Part shown: positions 30,093 to 39,360 of the stretch, piece after piece
How positions within the stretch are numbered: the stretch's first letter is position 1
Layout of the letters: the number at the start of each line of letters is the position of its first letter
DNA from: Pseudomonadota bacterium
Lineage (GTDB): Bacteria > Pseudomonadota > Gammaproteobacteria > Burkholderiales > Burkholderiaceae_E
Direction of reading: 5' to 3'
DNA: 64,000 nucleotides
Assembly: GCA_963204785.1 (NCBI GenBank)
Contig: CAUJHG010000080.1
Location: forward strand, 1-64,000
The notes under the pieces: generated by a model
Databases searched by the model: none
What the model was told of the DNA's origin: nothing
The model's input: the letters and a program-made list of their open reading frames with translations, nothing else
Translations under genes and position numbers: made by a program

Positions 30093-32063
30093 TCAGGCGG
30101 CCGCCGTGCGGACCGCCGCCGAGGCCTCGCTGCGTCGGCGGCGATAGCGGCGATCGGCGGCGGCAAGCACTCCGCCCCCGGCCATCATCAGGCAGCCGAT
30201 CCAGATCCAGTTGACGAAGGGCTTGACGTGCACGCGCACCGCCCAGGCCGTCGGCGACAGCGCCTCGCCCATCGACACGTAGAGGTCGCGGGTGAACCCG
30301 CGGTCGATCGCGGCCTCGGTCATCGGCATGCGCGTCGCGCGGTAGACGCGCTTCTCCGGATGCAGTTGCGCCACCGTGCGGCCCTCGCGCGAGATCGTGA
30401 AGTGGCCGCGCACCGCGTCGTAGTTCGGGCCACGGACGTCCTCGAGGGCGTCGAAGTGCACTGCATAGCCGCCGAGCTCGATGTTCTGTCCGATCTCGAG
30501 ACGCCCGTCGAGCTCCTTCTCGTAGCTGTTGACCAGGGTGACGCCGAGCACGAAGGCGGCCACGCCGATGTGCGCGAGGTGCATTCCCCAGATGCTGGCA
30601 GGCAGCAGCCGCGCGCGCGACAGCGTGATGCGGCGGTCGGCGCCACGCAGGCTGTCGAGCACGGTCACCGTGGCGCTCGCGGCGATCCAGAACGCGAACA
30701 GCAGCCCGAGGCTGGTCATCGGGCGGAAGCCGTCGATGCTCAGCGGGGCGAGCAGCGCGGCGATCACCGAGATCGCGAGAGCCCATTTCATGCGATCGAG
30801 CATCGGCGGCAGCTCGGCCTGGCGCCAGCGGGCGATCGGGCCCAGTCCCATCAGGAAGAGCGCCGGCGCCATCAGCGGCACGAACACGGTCTCGAAGTAG
30901 GGCGGACCCACCGAGATCTTGCCCAGGCCCAGGGTGTCGAGCACCAGCGGGTACAGCGTGCCGAGCAGCACGGCGGCAGTGGCGACGATCATCAGCACGT
31001 TGTTGGCCAGCAGCATCGATTCGCGCGAGACCGGCGAGAAGCCCGGGCCGACTCCGATGCGCGGCGCACGCCAGGCGAACAGCGTGAGCGAGCCGCCCAC
31101 CACGATCGCGAGGAAGGCGAGGATGAAGACCCCGCGCGCCGGATCGGTGGCGAAGGCGTGGACCGAGGTGAGCACGCCGGAGCGCACCAGGAAGGTGCCC
31201 AGCAGGCTCAGGCTGAAGACGAGGATCGCAAGCAGCACCGTCCAGCTGCGGAAGGCGCCGCGCTTCTCGGTCACGGCCAGCGAGTGGATCAGCGCGGTGC
31301 CGGCCAGCCAGGGCATGAAGGACGCGTTCTCGACCGGATCCCAGAACCACCATCCGCCCCAGCCGAGCTCGTAGTAGGCCCAGAAGGAGCCCAGCGCGAT
31401 CCCGAGGGTCAGGAAGGCCCAGGCGGCAGTGGTCCAGGGCCGCGCCCAGCGCGCCCAGGCGGCGTCGAAGCGGCCCTCGAGCAGGCCGGCCACCGAGAAG
31501 GCGAAGGCCACTGCGAAGCCCACGTAGCCCATGTAGAGCAGCGGCGGGTGGAACACCATTCCCGGGTCCTGCAGCAGCGGGTTCAGGTCGCGCCCATCCG
31601 GTGCGGCAGGCACCAGCCGCTCGAAGGGGTTGGAGGTGAACAGCACGAACAGCAGGAAGCCGAAGATCACCAGGCCCATCGTCGCGAGCACGCGGGCGCG
31701 CAGCGTGGCCGGCAGCTGCGACGACAGCAGCGCCACTGCGGCGGTCCACCCGGACAGCGTCAGCGCCCACAGCAGGATCGAGCCCTCGTGCGAGCCCCAG
31801 CTCGCGGCCACCCGGTACCAGAAGGGCAGCGCCAGGTTCGAGTGCTTGGCCACCAGCGCGACGGTGAAGTCGTTGTGCACGAAGGCCGCCACCAGGCAGG
31901 CGAAGGAGAAGAGCGTCAGCGCGAAGGTGCCCGCCGCGGCGCTCGGTGCGACTGCCATCAGGCGTGCGTCGCGGCGCCAGGCGCCCACCAGCGGCAGCAC
32001 GCCCAGCAGCAGCGACAGCGGCAGCGCCAGGACCAGCGCGAAATGTCCGAGTTCGACGGCCAT
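30093..32063 (-). CDS. ccmF: Heme lyase CcmF
   Basis: 656 aa; WGGWWFWDPVENASFMPWLAGTALIHSLAVTEKRG. Confidence 0.95.
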   Translation of the reverse strand: MAVELGHFALVLALPLSLLLGVLPLVGAWRRDARLMAVAPSAAAGTFALTLFSFACLVAAFVHNDFTVALVAKHSNLALPFWYRVAASWGSHEGSILLWALTLSGWTAAVALLSSQLPATLRARVLATMGLVIFGFLLFVLFTSNPFERLVPAAPDGRDLNPLLQDPGMVFHPPLLYMGYVGFAVAFAFSVAGLLEGRFDAAWARWARPWTTAAWAFLTLGIALGSFWAYYELGWGGWWFWDPVENASFMPWLAGTALIHSLAVTEKRGAFRSWTVLLAILVFSLSLLGTFLVRSGVLTSVHAFATDPARGVFILAFLAIVVGGSLTLFAWRAPRIGVGPGFSPVSRESMLLANNVLMIVATAAVLLGTLYPLVLDTLGLGKISVGPPYFETVFVPLMAPALFLMGLGPIARWRQAELPPMLDRMKWALAISVIAALLAPLSIDGFRPMTSLGLLFAFWIAASATVTVLDSLRGADRRITLSRARLLPASIWGMHLAHIGVAAFVLGVTLVNSYEKELDGRLEIGQNIELGGYAVHFDALEDVRGPNYDAVRGHFTISREGRTVAQLHPEKRVYRATRMPMTEAAIDRGFTRDLYVSMGEALSPTAWAVRVHVKPFVNWIWIGCLMMAGGGVLAAADRRYRRRRSEASAAVRTAAA

Positions 32064-32072
32064 CGCATCACC

Positions 32073-32549
32073 TCACTTCAGCGACTTCGACGCCTTGTCG
32101 ACGAATTCCGACGGGGCGCCCACCGGCTTGCCGGCGCGCTCGAGCGCCTCGGCGGCCTCGGGCGGCATGTAGTTCTCGTCGTGCTTGGCCAGCACCTCGC
32201 TGGCGCGGAAGCTGCCGTCGGGCTCGACGGTGCCCTGCGCGACCACGCCGCGCCCTTCCTTGAACAGGTCGGGCAGGATGCCGCGATAGGTGACCTCGAC
32301 GGTCTTCGCGCTGTCGGTGACGCGGAAGGCGACCACGGTGCCGTCGCCCTCGCGGCGCAGGCTTCCCGGCTCGACCAGGCCACCGAGCCGGAAGGCGCGC
32401 CCCTGCGGCGCTTCGCCGTTGGCGATCTGCGTGGGCGTGAAGAAGAAGACCAGGTTGCTCTGGAAGGCATTGAGCACCAGCGCCAGGGCGATGCCGAGCG
32501 CGCCGAGCCCTGCCAGGATCCAGATCATTCGGCGGTGACGCGGCTTCAA
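32073..32549 (-). CDS. ccmE: Heme chaperone CcmE
   Basis: [13 protein letters not shown] motif. TTG start ([12 protein letters not shown]) overlapping the ccmD stop. Confidence 0.93.
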   Translation of the reverse strand: MKPRHRRMIWILAGLGALGIALALVLNAFQSNLVFFFTPTQIANGEAPQGRAFRLGGLVEPGSLRREGDGTVVAFRVTDSAKTVEVTYRGILPDLFKEGRGVVAQGTVEPDGSFRASEVLAKHDENYMPPEAAEALERAGKPVGAPSEFVDKASKSLK

Positions 32550-32704
32550 GCAGATTCCTCTTCGATCAGTTCGTGCACGCGCTGGCGGGCACGGGAGCGT
32601 CGACGGCGCAGCGACCAGAGTTCGATCGCGATCGCCAGCGCGAGCATGCCGTAGGAACTCCAGACGTAGGCGCCGTGACCGCCCATCGCGAGCCACTCGC
32701 TCAT
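32546..32704 (-). CDS. ccmD: CcmD (52 aa), absent from supplied ORF track
   Basis: Hand translation: [56 protein letters not shown] overlap with ccmC and TTGA overlap with ccmE. Confidence 0.93.
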   Translation of the reverse strand: MSEWLAMGGHGAYVWSSYGMLALAIAIELWSLRRRRSRARQRVHELIEEESA

Positions 32705-33450
32705 CGTGCGGTCTCCGGAAGTGCGCGGACCCAGTCGGTGTGCGCCTCACGCTCGAGGACGATGCTGCGCACCCGGTGCAGCGCCACCGCGATCGTATAG
32801 AACCAGGCGGCGAAGGACATGATCAGCATGGCCGCCAGCATGGTCTGCGCCATCTTCGGAGCTGCGGTCATCGACACGGTCGCGCCCTGGTGCAGGGTGT
32901 TCCACCAGCGCACCGAGAAGTAGATGATCGGCACGTTGACCACGCCGACCAGCGCGAGAAGGGCGCTGGCGCGGTCGGCACGCCGTTCGTCGTCGATCGC
33001 CGCGCGCAGCGCCATGTAGCCCAGGTAGAGGAAGAACAGGATCAGCGTGGAGGTCAGCCGCGCGTCCCACACCCAGTAGGCGCCCCAGGTGGGACGGCCC
33101 CAGAAGGCTCCGGTCCACAGGGAGACGAACGCGAACATGGCGCCGGTGGGCGCGATCGCCTGCGCCATCATCGCGGACATCCGGGTGTTCCAGATCAGCG
33201 ATGCGGCGCACCAGCCCGCCATCACCAGGTAGGCGAACATCGCCATCCATGCGGCCGGGACGTGGATGAAGATGATCCGGTAGGCCTCGCCCTGCTGGTA
33301 ATCGGTGGGCGCGACCACGAAGCCGATGTACAGGCCGATTGCGGCGAGGATGGCCGCCGCGGCCCCGAACCAGGGGATCAGCCGGCCCGCGAGCGGGTAG
33401 AAGTTCGCCGGCGCCGAGTACTTGAACCAGGAGATGCCTGCCATCGTCAT
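32701..33450 (-). CDS. ccmC: Heme ABC transporter permease CcmC
   Basis: [35 protein letters not shown]. Confidence 0.95.
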   Translation of the reverse strand: MTMAGISWFKYSAPANFYPLAGRLIPWFGAAAAILAAIGLYIGFVVAPTDYQQGEAYRIIFIHVPAAWMAMFAYLVMAGWCAASLIWNTRMSAMMAQAIAPTGAMFAFVSLWTGAFWGRPTWGAYWVWDARLTSTLILFFLYLGYMALRAAIDDERRADRASALLALVGVVNVPIIYFSVRWWNTLHQGATVSMTAAPKMAQTMLAAMLIMSFAAWFYTIAVALHRVRSIVLEREAHTDWVRALPETAR

Positions 33451-34226
33451 TCGTAAGCGATTCTAACCGCCACCGCAGTGGCGAACGGCCCGAGCACCGA
33501 GGAGGTCAGCAGTCCCGCGCCGAGCAGCGAGAGATGCGCGCCCGCGCCCAGGCCGACGTCGACCGACTCGGCGGCGCCGGCGCCGAAGATCAGCACCGGC
33601 ACCGCGAGCGGGAGCACGAGCAGCGCCAGCAGCGCGCTTCCCGCGCGCGTTCCCAGGGTCAGCGCCGCGCCGATCGCCCCGAGCCAGGAGAGGGTGGGCG
33701 TTCCCAGCGCGAGCCCGGCGGTCAGGGCGAGGATCGCCTCGGGCTGCATGCCGAACTGGATTCCGGCCAGCGGCGTGAGCAGCACCAGCGGCAGTCCGTT
33801 GGTCAGCCAGTGCGCCAGGACCTTTCCGGCCACCACTGCCGCAAGTGGCGCCGGCGCCAGGACGAGCTGCTCCAGGCTGCCGTCGGCGTGGTCGGCCGCG
33901 AACAGCCGCGCCAGCGACAGCAGCGAGGCCAGCAGCGCGGCGACCCAGGCGATGCCCGGCGCGATCCGCGCGAGCAGCGTCGGTTCCGGGCTGACGCCGA
34001 GCGGGAACAGCGATATCACCAGCACGAAGAAGACCAGCACCAGCGCGAGTTCAGCTCGCGAGCGCATTGCGAGCACCAGGTCACGGCGGCAGGCCCAGGC
34101 GAGCGCCGCCAGCGCAGCGGCCGGCTCGGGCGCGGAGTTCGTGCCACCACCGGCCGGGGCCTCGCGGGGGGCGGCCACCCCGGTGGTCGAAGCCAGGGCT
34201 GGGGTCTGCGCAGCGGGGCGGTTCAC
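33447..34226 (-). CDS. ccmB: Heme exporter CcmB
   Basis: FFVLVISLFPLGVSPEPTLLARIAPGIAWVAALLASLLSLARLF. Confidence 0.94.
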   Translation of the reverse strand: MNRPAAQTPALASTTGVAAPREAPAGGGTNSAPEPAAALAALAWACRRDLVLAMRSRAELALVLVFFVLVISLFPLGVSPEPTLLARIAPGIAWVAALLASLLSLARLFAADHADGSLEQLVLAPAPLAAVVAGKVLAHWLTNGLPLVLLTPLAGIQFGMQPEAILALTAGLALGTPTLSWLGAIGAALTLGTRAGSALLALLVLPLAVPVLIFGAGAAESVDVGLGAGAHLSLLGAGLLTSSVLGPFATAVAVRIAYE

Positions 34227-34921
34227 CGCGTCGCTCCCGGTGCGACGGCGCCGGCCATGGAAGCGCTCGGGCGCGCGTCGTCCGGCGCGCCCAGCCGCAG
34301 CGGCACTGACGGCGAGGCGGTCGGAAACTCCAGGTGGGTGGCGACCACCGCGCAGCCGCCGTCGGCGAGGTGGCCGTCGAGCAGTTCAGCGAACAGCCGC
34401 TGGCCGTCGGTGTCCAGCGCGGTGGTGGGCTCGTCGAGCAGCCACAGCGGCCGCGGCGTCAGCGCGAGCCGGGCCAGGCCCAGGCGCCGACGCTGCCCGG
34501 CCGACAGGCGCGCGAACTGCAGCCTGCGCTGGCGCGCCAGCCCGACCCTGTCGAGGGCGGCGTCCACGGCCGTGCCGATCTGGTCACCGAGCCGGCCCGA
34601 GCGGTCGAGCCAGGCCTGCATCTCGAGGTTCTCGCGCGCGCTCAGCTGCTCCTTCCAGCCCGTGGCGTGGCCCTGGTAGGCCAGGCAGGCGTGCCACTGC
34701 GGGTCGCCGGCGCGGCGCGGCTGGCCCCGCCAGCGGATCTCCCCGGAGGACGGACGCACCAGGCCGGCGACGATCCGCAGCAGGGTCGACTTCCCCGAAC
34801 CGTTCGACCCGGTGAGCATCAGCCAGCGTCCGGCGTCCAGCGCGAAGGAGAGATCGACGAACAGTCGGCGGTTGCCCAGCGTGCAGGCCAGGGCGATCGC
34901 CTCGAGCGCGGCGCCGCTCAT
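34223..34921 (-). CDS. ccmA: Heme exporter ATP-binding protein CcmA
   Basis: GSNGSGKSTLLRIVAGLVRP, LSAGQRRRLGLARLAL; start MSGAALEAIALACTLGNRRLF. Confidence 0.94.
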   Translation of the reverse strand: MSGAALEAIALACTLGNRRLFVDLSFALDAGRWLMLTGSNGSGKSTLLRIVAGLVRPSSGEIRWRGQPRRAGDPQWHACLAYQGHATGWKEQLSARENLEMQAWLDRSGRLGDQIGTAVDAALDRVGLARQRRLQFARLSAGQRRRLGLARLALTPRPLWLLDEPTTALDTDGQRLFAELLDGHLADGGCAVVATHLEFPTASPSVPLRLGAPDDARPSASMAGAVAPGATR

Positions 34922-36213
34922 GGCACGCGGCGGTCGATCCGGATCGCGACTCCCGATGCGCCGGGGGTGACCGGCGCGCTGGTGCCGATCGGATCGCCGC
35001 TGCGTCGCATCGCCTCGCCGCTGGCGCTCACGCGCGCCTCGATCACCAGCGACGGGGCCGCCGACAGCCGCCGCGAGGGGTCCATCGACTGCAGGTCGTC
35101 GAGCCGGAAGCGGACGGGCCACTCGCCCACCGGCTGGCGCAGGGCCGCGAGCGGGGCGCGCGGGCCCTGCGGGTCGCGCGCCACCACGTAGAGCACCGCG
35201 CCCGGTGACAGGCTCGACTGAAGCGCGGGGTCGATCGTGATCTCCCCCGAGACCGCGGCTTCGGCGGCAGCCGGCGGGGCCGAGGCGCCGGAGGGGGATG
35301 CCTGGTCCGTGCGCCCGGCACCGCCCGCAGCGGGGACCGCAGCCGCGCCGCCCTGCGCGGCGAGCTCGCCCTCGATCCGCGTGATCGCTTCGGACATCCG
35401 GCTGGCTTCCACGGACTCCGGCGGCATCTCGCGCGCCAGCAGCTTCAGCAGCCGCAGCGCCTCGGGCAGGTTGCCCAGCCGGTACTGGGCCGCTCCCATC
35501 AGTGCGATCGCCTTGCCGTCGCTGGGGTCGATCCGCAGCGCGCGTTCGAGCAGCTCGACCGGCTTGCCGGCGAAGTCGCCGTGCGACAGCAGCACCAGGG
35601 TCTCGGCGTAGTCGGCAAGCAGGCGCGCGTGCCGCGGCTCGAGTTCCACCGCCTTCTCGTAGGCCTTCGCGGCCTCGGCAGGCTGGTCCTGCAGGCGCAG
35701 CGCCTCGGCGAGCATCGCCCAGGCTTCGGCGTCCTGCGGGTTGCGCACGACCTGCTTGCGCAGTTCCCCGACCGCCTGCGCGATCCGCTCCTGGGTGAGT
35801 TCGCCGTGCAGCGCCGCGCGGTCCAGCCCGACGATGGAAGGCGATCCCACCACCGAATAGACCAGCGCCGCGAGCACGGGCACCGCGATTGCCGACACCA
35901 CTGCCCAGGACAGCGCGGCGCCGGAGCGCGACGACCTGCCCTCGGGCTGGCGCAGCCCGGCAGCCGCCTGCGGGAACTGCATGGCGGCTTCGCCGACGAG
36001 CTCGTCGATCGCACGCGCAGCTTCCTCGGAGCTCAGCCGGCCGGCCTCGCGCTCGCGCTCGATCTCGCGCCGCCGGTCGCGGTAGATTGCCAGCCGGCGG
36101 GCTTCGTCATCGGCCTCGCCGGCGACCGGAGCGGCGCGTCTGAACAGGGGCCAGACCACGAGGGCCGTTGCGGCGCAGGTGAGAAGGCCGATCAGGACCC
36201 AGAATGACAGCAT
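34918..36213 (-). CDS. ccmI: Cytochrome c maturation protein CcmI
   Basis: N-terminal two-TM region with AIYRDRRREIEREREAGRLS, TPR repeats, C-terminal CcmI domain; start overlaps nothing upstream and stop overlaps ccmA. Confidence 0.92.
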   Translation of the reverse strand: MLSFWVLIGLLTCAATALVVWPLFRRAAPVAGEADDEARRLAIYRDRRREIEREREAGRLSSEEAARAIDELVGEAAMQFPQAAAGLRQPEGRSSRSGAALSWAVVSAIAVPVLAALVYSVVGSPSIVGLDRAALHGELTQERIAQAVGELRKQVVRNPQDAEAWAMLAEALRLQDQPAEAAKAYEKAVELEPRHARLLADYAETLVLLSHGDFAGKPVELLERALRIDPSDGKAIALMGAAQYRLGNLPEALRLLKLLAREMPPESVEASRMSEAITRIEGELAAQGGAAAVPAAGGAGRTDQASPSGASAPPAAAEAAVSGEITIDPALQSSLSPGAVLYVVARDPQGPRAPLAALRQPVGEWPVRFRLDDLQSMDPSRRLSAAPSLVIEARVSASGEAMRRSGDPIGTSAPVTPGASGVAIRIDRRVP

Positions 36214-36332
36214 CGACAGGTGCCGGAAGAGGGCGCGCGGGCCTCGGACGATTGGAAGCCGCGGATTGTCTCACACCCCTCCGTCAGGCATCGGGGCCTG
36301 GGGGACGGATCGGCAGCGGCCGGCTGCCGGAC

Positions 36333-37517
36333 TCAGGACAGGGACAGATCGCCTCGCTCGAGCCGCGCGCCCAGGCGGTCGAGGAAGTCGAGGCACTTCC
36401 CGAGCTGCGCGATCTCGACGTGCTCGTCCGGCTGGTGCGCGACGCGGATGTCGCCCGGCCCGCAGACGATCGTCGGCACCCCGGCGCCCTGCAGGATGCC
36501 TGCCTCGGTGCCGAAGCTCACCCGGCCGGGCTGCGCGCAGCCGCACAGCGGCATCATCGCGCGGGCCAGGTGCAGGTTGCCCCGCTCGTCCAGGCCCGGT
36601 GTGTCGACGATCTCCTCGATGGTGATGTCGCAGTCCGGCGAGATCGCGCGCATCTGCGGCAGCAGCACCTGCGTGCAGTGCTCGCGCACCCGCGCGACGA
36701 CGTCCGCGGCAGCGACGCCGGGCAGGGCGCGCACCTCGAAGACGAGCTCGCAGTCCCTTGCGGTGATGTTGTGTGCGGTGCCGCCGTGGATCATTCCGGC
36801 GTGGACGCTGGTGTGGGGGAACTCGAATCCGTCGTGGCGCTGCGTGTCGCGCAGCCTGCGCTGCAGCGCGTTCAGGAAGGCGACGACCTCCGCCGCGATC
36901 TCGACCGCGGAGACTCCGCTGTCGCGCAGCGACGAGTGCACCGAATGCCCGCGCACCCGGCAGCGGTAGATGGCCGCGCCCTTGTTGGCGATCACCACCT
37001 GCATCATCGTGGGCTCGCCGATCACGCAGGCCGACGGCCGCACCGGCGCTGCGGCGAGGTGAGCGGCGAGCTGGCGCATCCCGCCCATGTCGGTTTCCTC
37101 GTCGTAGGAGAGCGCCAGGTGCACCGGGGTGCGCAGCCGGGCTGCGGCCAGGCGAGGCGCCGTCTCCAGGCAGCACGCGATGAAGCCCTTCATGTCGGCG
37201 CTGCCGCGGCCGTACAGGCGTCCGTTGCGCTCGGTGAGTTCGAAGGGGTCGGATGCCCAGTCCTGGCCGGTCACCGGAACCACGTCGGAGTGCCCGGACA
37301 GCATCACGCCGGGGAGGTCCTGCGGGCCGATCGTCGCGAAGAGGTTGGCCTTGCCCGGCTGCGCCGAGTGCTGCACGAACACGTGCACGCCGAGATCGTC
37401 GAGCCGGTTGGCGACCCAGTCGATCAGCGCGACGTTGCTGCGGCTGCTGACCGTGTCGAAAGCGACCAGGCGGCGCAGCGTCCCGATCGTCCTGGGCAGG
37501 GTGTCAGGCAGGCTCAT
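36333..37517 (-). CDS. argE: Acetylornithine deacetylase
   Basis: MLSGHSDVVPVTGQDW, GRGSADMKGFIA, M20 peptidase family. Confidence 0.9.
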   Translation of the reverse strand: MSLPDTLPRTIGTLRRLVAFDTVSSRSNVALIDWVANRLDDLGVHVFVQHSAQPGKANLFATIGPQDLPGVMLSGHSDVVPVTGQDWASDPFELTERNGRLYGRGSADMKGFIACCLETAPRLAAARLRTPVHLALSYDEETDMGGMRQLAAHLAAAPVRPSACVIGEPTMMQVVIANKGAAIYRCRVRGHSVHSSLRDSGVSAVEIAAEVVAFLNALQRRLRDTQRHDGFEFPHTSVHAGMIHGGTAHNITARDCELVFEVRALPGVAAADVVARVREHCTQVLLPQMRAISPDCDITIEEIVDTPGLDERGNLHLARAMMPLCGCAQPGRVSFGTEAGILQGAGVPTIVCGPGDIRVAHQPDEHVEIAQLGKCLDFLDRLGARLERGDLSLS

Positions 37518-37718
37518 CGTTCCAGTCTATCGCATGGAGCCTGCCGGGGCGCAGGCCGGCGCTGCGCGCGCGCCTGCCGGCGCTCGCCGACCCCGGCGGC
37601 GCGAGGGGTCCCGCGCTGCGGTGCCGGTCGGTCTGGTATGTTCGCGGGGCCTGAAGCCGCGCCATCGGCAGGGCCGACCGCGCGCGCCTGCCGCACCCGC
37701 CAACCACCGTTTGCAGCC

Positions 37719-38393
37719 ATGCCCCTGATCTTCCTCGTGCGCCACGCGCAGGCCTCCTTCGGCACCGACGACTACGACCGGCTCTCGGAGCTCGGCCGCC
37801 AGCAGTCGCGCTGGCTGGGCGAGTACTTCGCCGCACGCCGCCTGCAGTTCAGCCGGATCTGCGTGGGCACGCTGGTGCGTCAGCAGGACACCGCCCGCGA
37901 GCTGCTCGCGACGATGCCGCACGACGCCTCGGGCATCGTCACTCATCCCGGCCTTGACGAGTACCCGGGCGCCGCGCTGTACGCGGCCTACACCGGCGGC
38001 GCCGATCCGGTCGTGCAGCAGCGTGCCGACTTCAAGGGCTACTGGCGCACCTTCAGGGCAGCGATGCAGGCCTGGGCCGACGACCAGCTCGAAGGCGTCC
38101 CCGAAACCTGGGGCGAGTTCGGGGCGCGCATGCGCAGCGCGCTGTCGGTGGCCGCCAGCGGGCTCGGACGTGACGACACCGCGCTGGTGGTCAGCTCCGG
38201 CGGCGCGATCGGACGCCTGCTGGGCGAGATCACCGGCGCCCCGTCGAGCACCGCGATCGAGTTCAATCTCCAGTTCCGCAACACCGGCTTCTGCGAGCTG
38301 GTGGCGGTGGGCGACAGCCTGCGGGTCGCCAGCTTCAACAACGTGCCGCACCTCGAGTTCCCGGAGCGTCGGCACGCGATCACCTACGCCTGA
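37719..38393 (+). CDS. Histidine phosphatase family protein
   Basis: LVRHAQASFGTDDYDRLSELGRQQ (RHG-type motif). Confidence 0.88.
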   Translation: MPLIFLVRHAQASFGTDDYDRLSELGRQQSRWLGEYFAARRLQFSRICVGTLVRQQDTARELLATMPHDASGIVTHPGLDEYPGAALYAAYTGGADPVVQQRADFKGYWRTFRAAMQAWADDQLEGVPETWGEFGARMRSALSVAASGLGRDDTALVVSSGGAIGRLLGEITGAPSSTAIEFNLQFRNTGFCELVAVGDSLRVASFNNVPHLEFPERRHAITYA

Positions 38394-38406
38394 CCGGAGG
38401 CCGCCG

Positions 38407-38877
38407 ATGCTCGAGCAGTTCTTCCCCAACGGCATTGCCCACTACCTCGGCGGCGGGCTGCTGCTGGGCGTCGCGGTGGCCGGGATCTTCGTCACCACCG
38501 GGCTGGTGGCGGGAATGAGCACCTTCTTCAGCGCGAGCTGGTCCTGGTTCTCCCGGCTGCCCTTCTTCGCGCAGGAGCGATTCACCACGAGCCGGCAGTG
38601 GCGGCTGGCGATGGCGGTGGGGCTGGTGCTCGGCGCGCTGCTGTGCATGCTGACGCTCGGCGGCGGCGAGCCGGTGGTCACTGCCGTGCCCTGGTGGCAG
38701 CTGGCGCTGGGCGGCTTCATCGGCGGCTTCGGCGCGCGGCTCTCCAACGGGTGCACCTCGGGACACGGGATCTGCGGAATGGGCTCCTTCCAGTTGCCCT
38801 CGCTGCTCGCGGTGCTGATCTTCCTGGCCACCGCAATGATCACTGCCGGGCTCGTCGCCGCGCTGGGAGGTGCCTGA
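38407..38877 (+). CDS. YeeE/YedE-type membrane protein, N-terminal half
   Basis: GFIGGFGARLSNGCTSGHGICGMG. Confidence 0.85.
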   Translation: MLEQFFPNGIAHYLGGGLLLGVAVAGIFVTTGLVAGMSTFFSASWSWFSRLPFFAQERFTTSRQWRLAMAVGLVLGALLCMLTLGGGEPVVTAVPWWQLALGGFIGGFGARLSNGCTSGHGICGMGSFQLPSLLAVLIFLATAMITAGLVAALGGA

Positions 38878-39296
38878 TGCGACCGCTGTCCCTGCTCGCA
38901 GTGCTCGCCGGCGGAGTGCTGTTCGGCTTCGGGCTCGCCTGGTCGACGATGATCCGCCCCGAGGTCGTGCTCTCCTTCCTGCGCTTCCAGGATTTCGGGC
39001 TGCTGCTGGTGCTCGGTGGCGCGGTCGTGGTCACCGCGATCGTCTATCGGCTCGCCCCGCGACTGATGCGCAGGCCGCTGCTCGAGCCCGCGTTCGGCCG
39101 GCATCCGTCGGTCCTCGACGCCAGCACACTGGGCGGCGCTGCGATCTTCGGCATCGGCTGGGGGCTCTCGGGTGTCTGCCCGGGGCCGGCGATCGCCGGG
39201 CTCGGCGCGGGGAACTGGCCGCTGTCGATCGCGCTCGCGGGGATGTTCGCGGGCGCCTGGGCCCATGGCTGGCTGATGAGCCGCAGCGCCCGGTAG
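38877..39296 (+). CDS. YeeE/YedE-type (DUF6691-like) membrane protein, C-terminal half
   Basis: GGAAIFGIGWGLSGVCPGPAIAGLG; TGATG overlap with upstream gene. Confidence 0.85.
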   Translation: MRPLSLLAVLAGGVLFGFGLAWSTMIRPEVVLSFLRFQDFGLLLVLGGAVVVTAIVYRLAPRLMRRPLLEPAFGRHPSVLDASTLGGAAIFGIGWGLSGVCPGPAIAGLGAGNWPLSIALAGMFAGAWAHGWLMSRSAR

Positions 39297-39360
39297 TCCG
39301 GCAAGCCGCGGGGTTGCGCGGCGGGCCTTGCCGCATCCCGACCCCCGAAGGAGAACGACG

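Noticed and set aside
38407-39296. Split YeeE/YedE as a broken gene
   Set aside because: Two-ORF YeeE/YedE arrangements with a TGATG overlap are common and both halves look intact.
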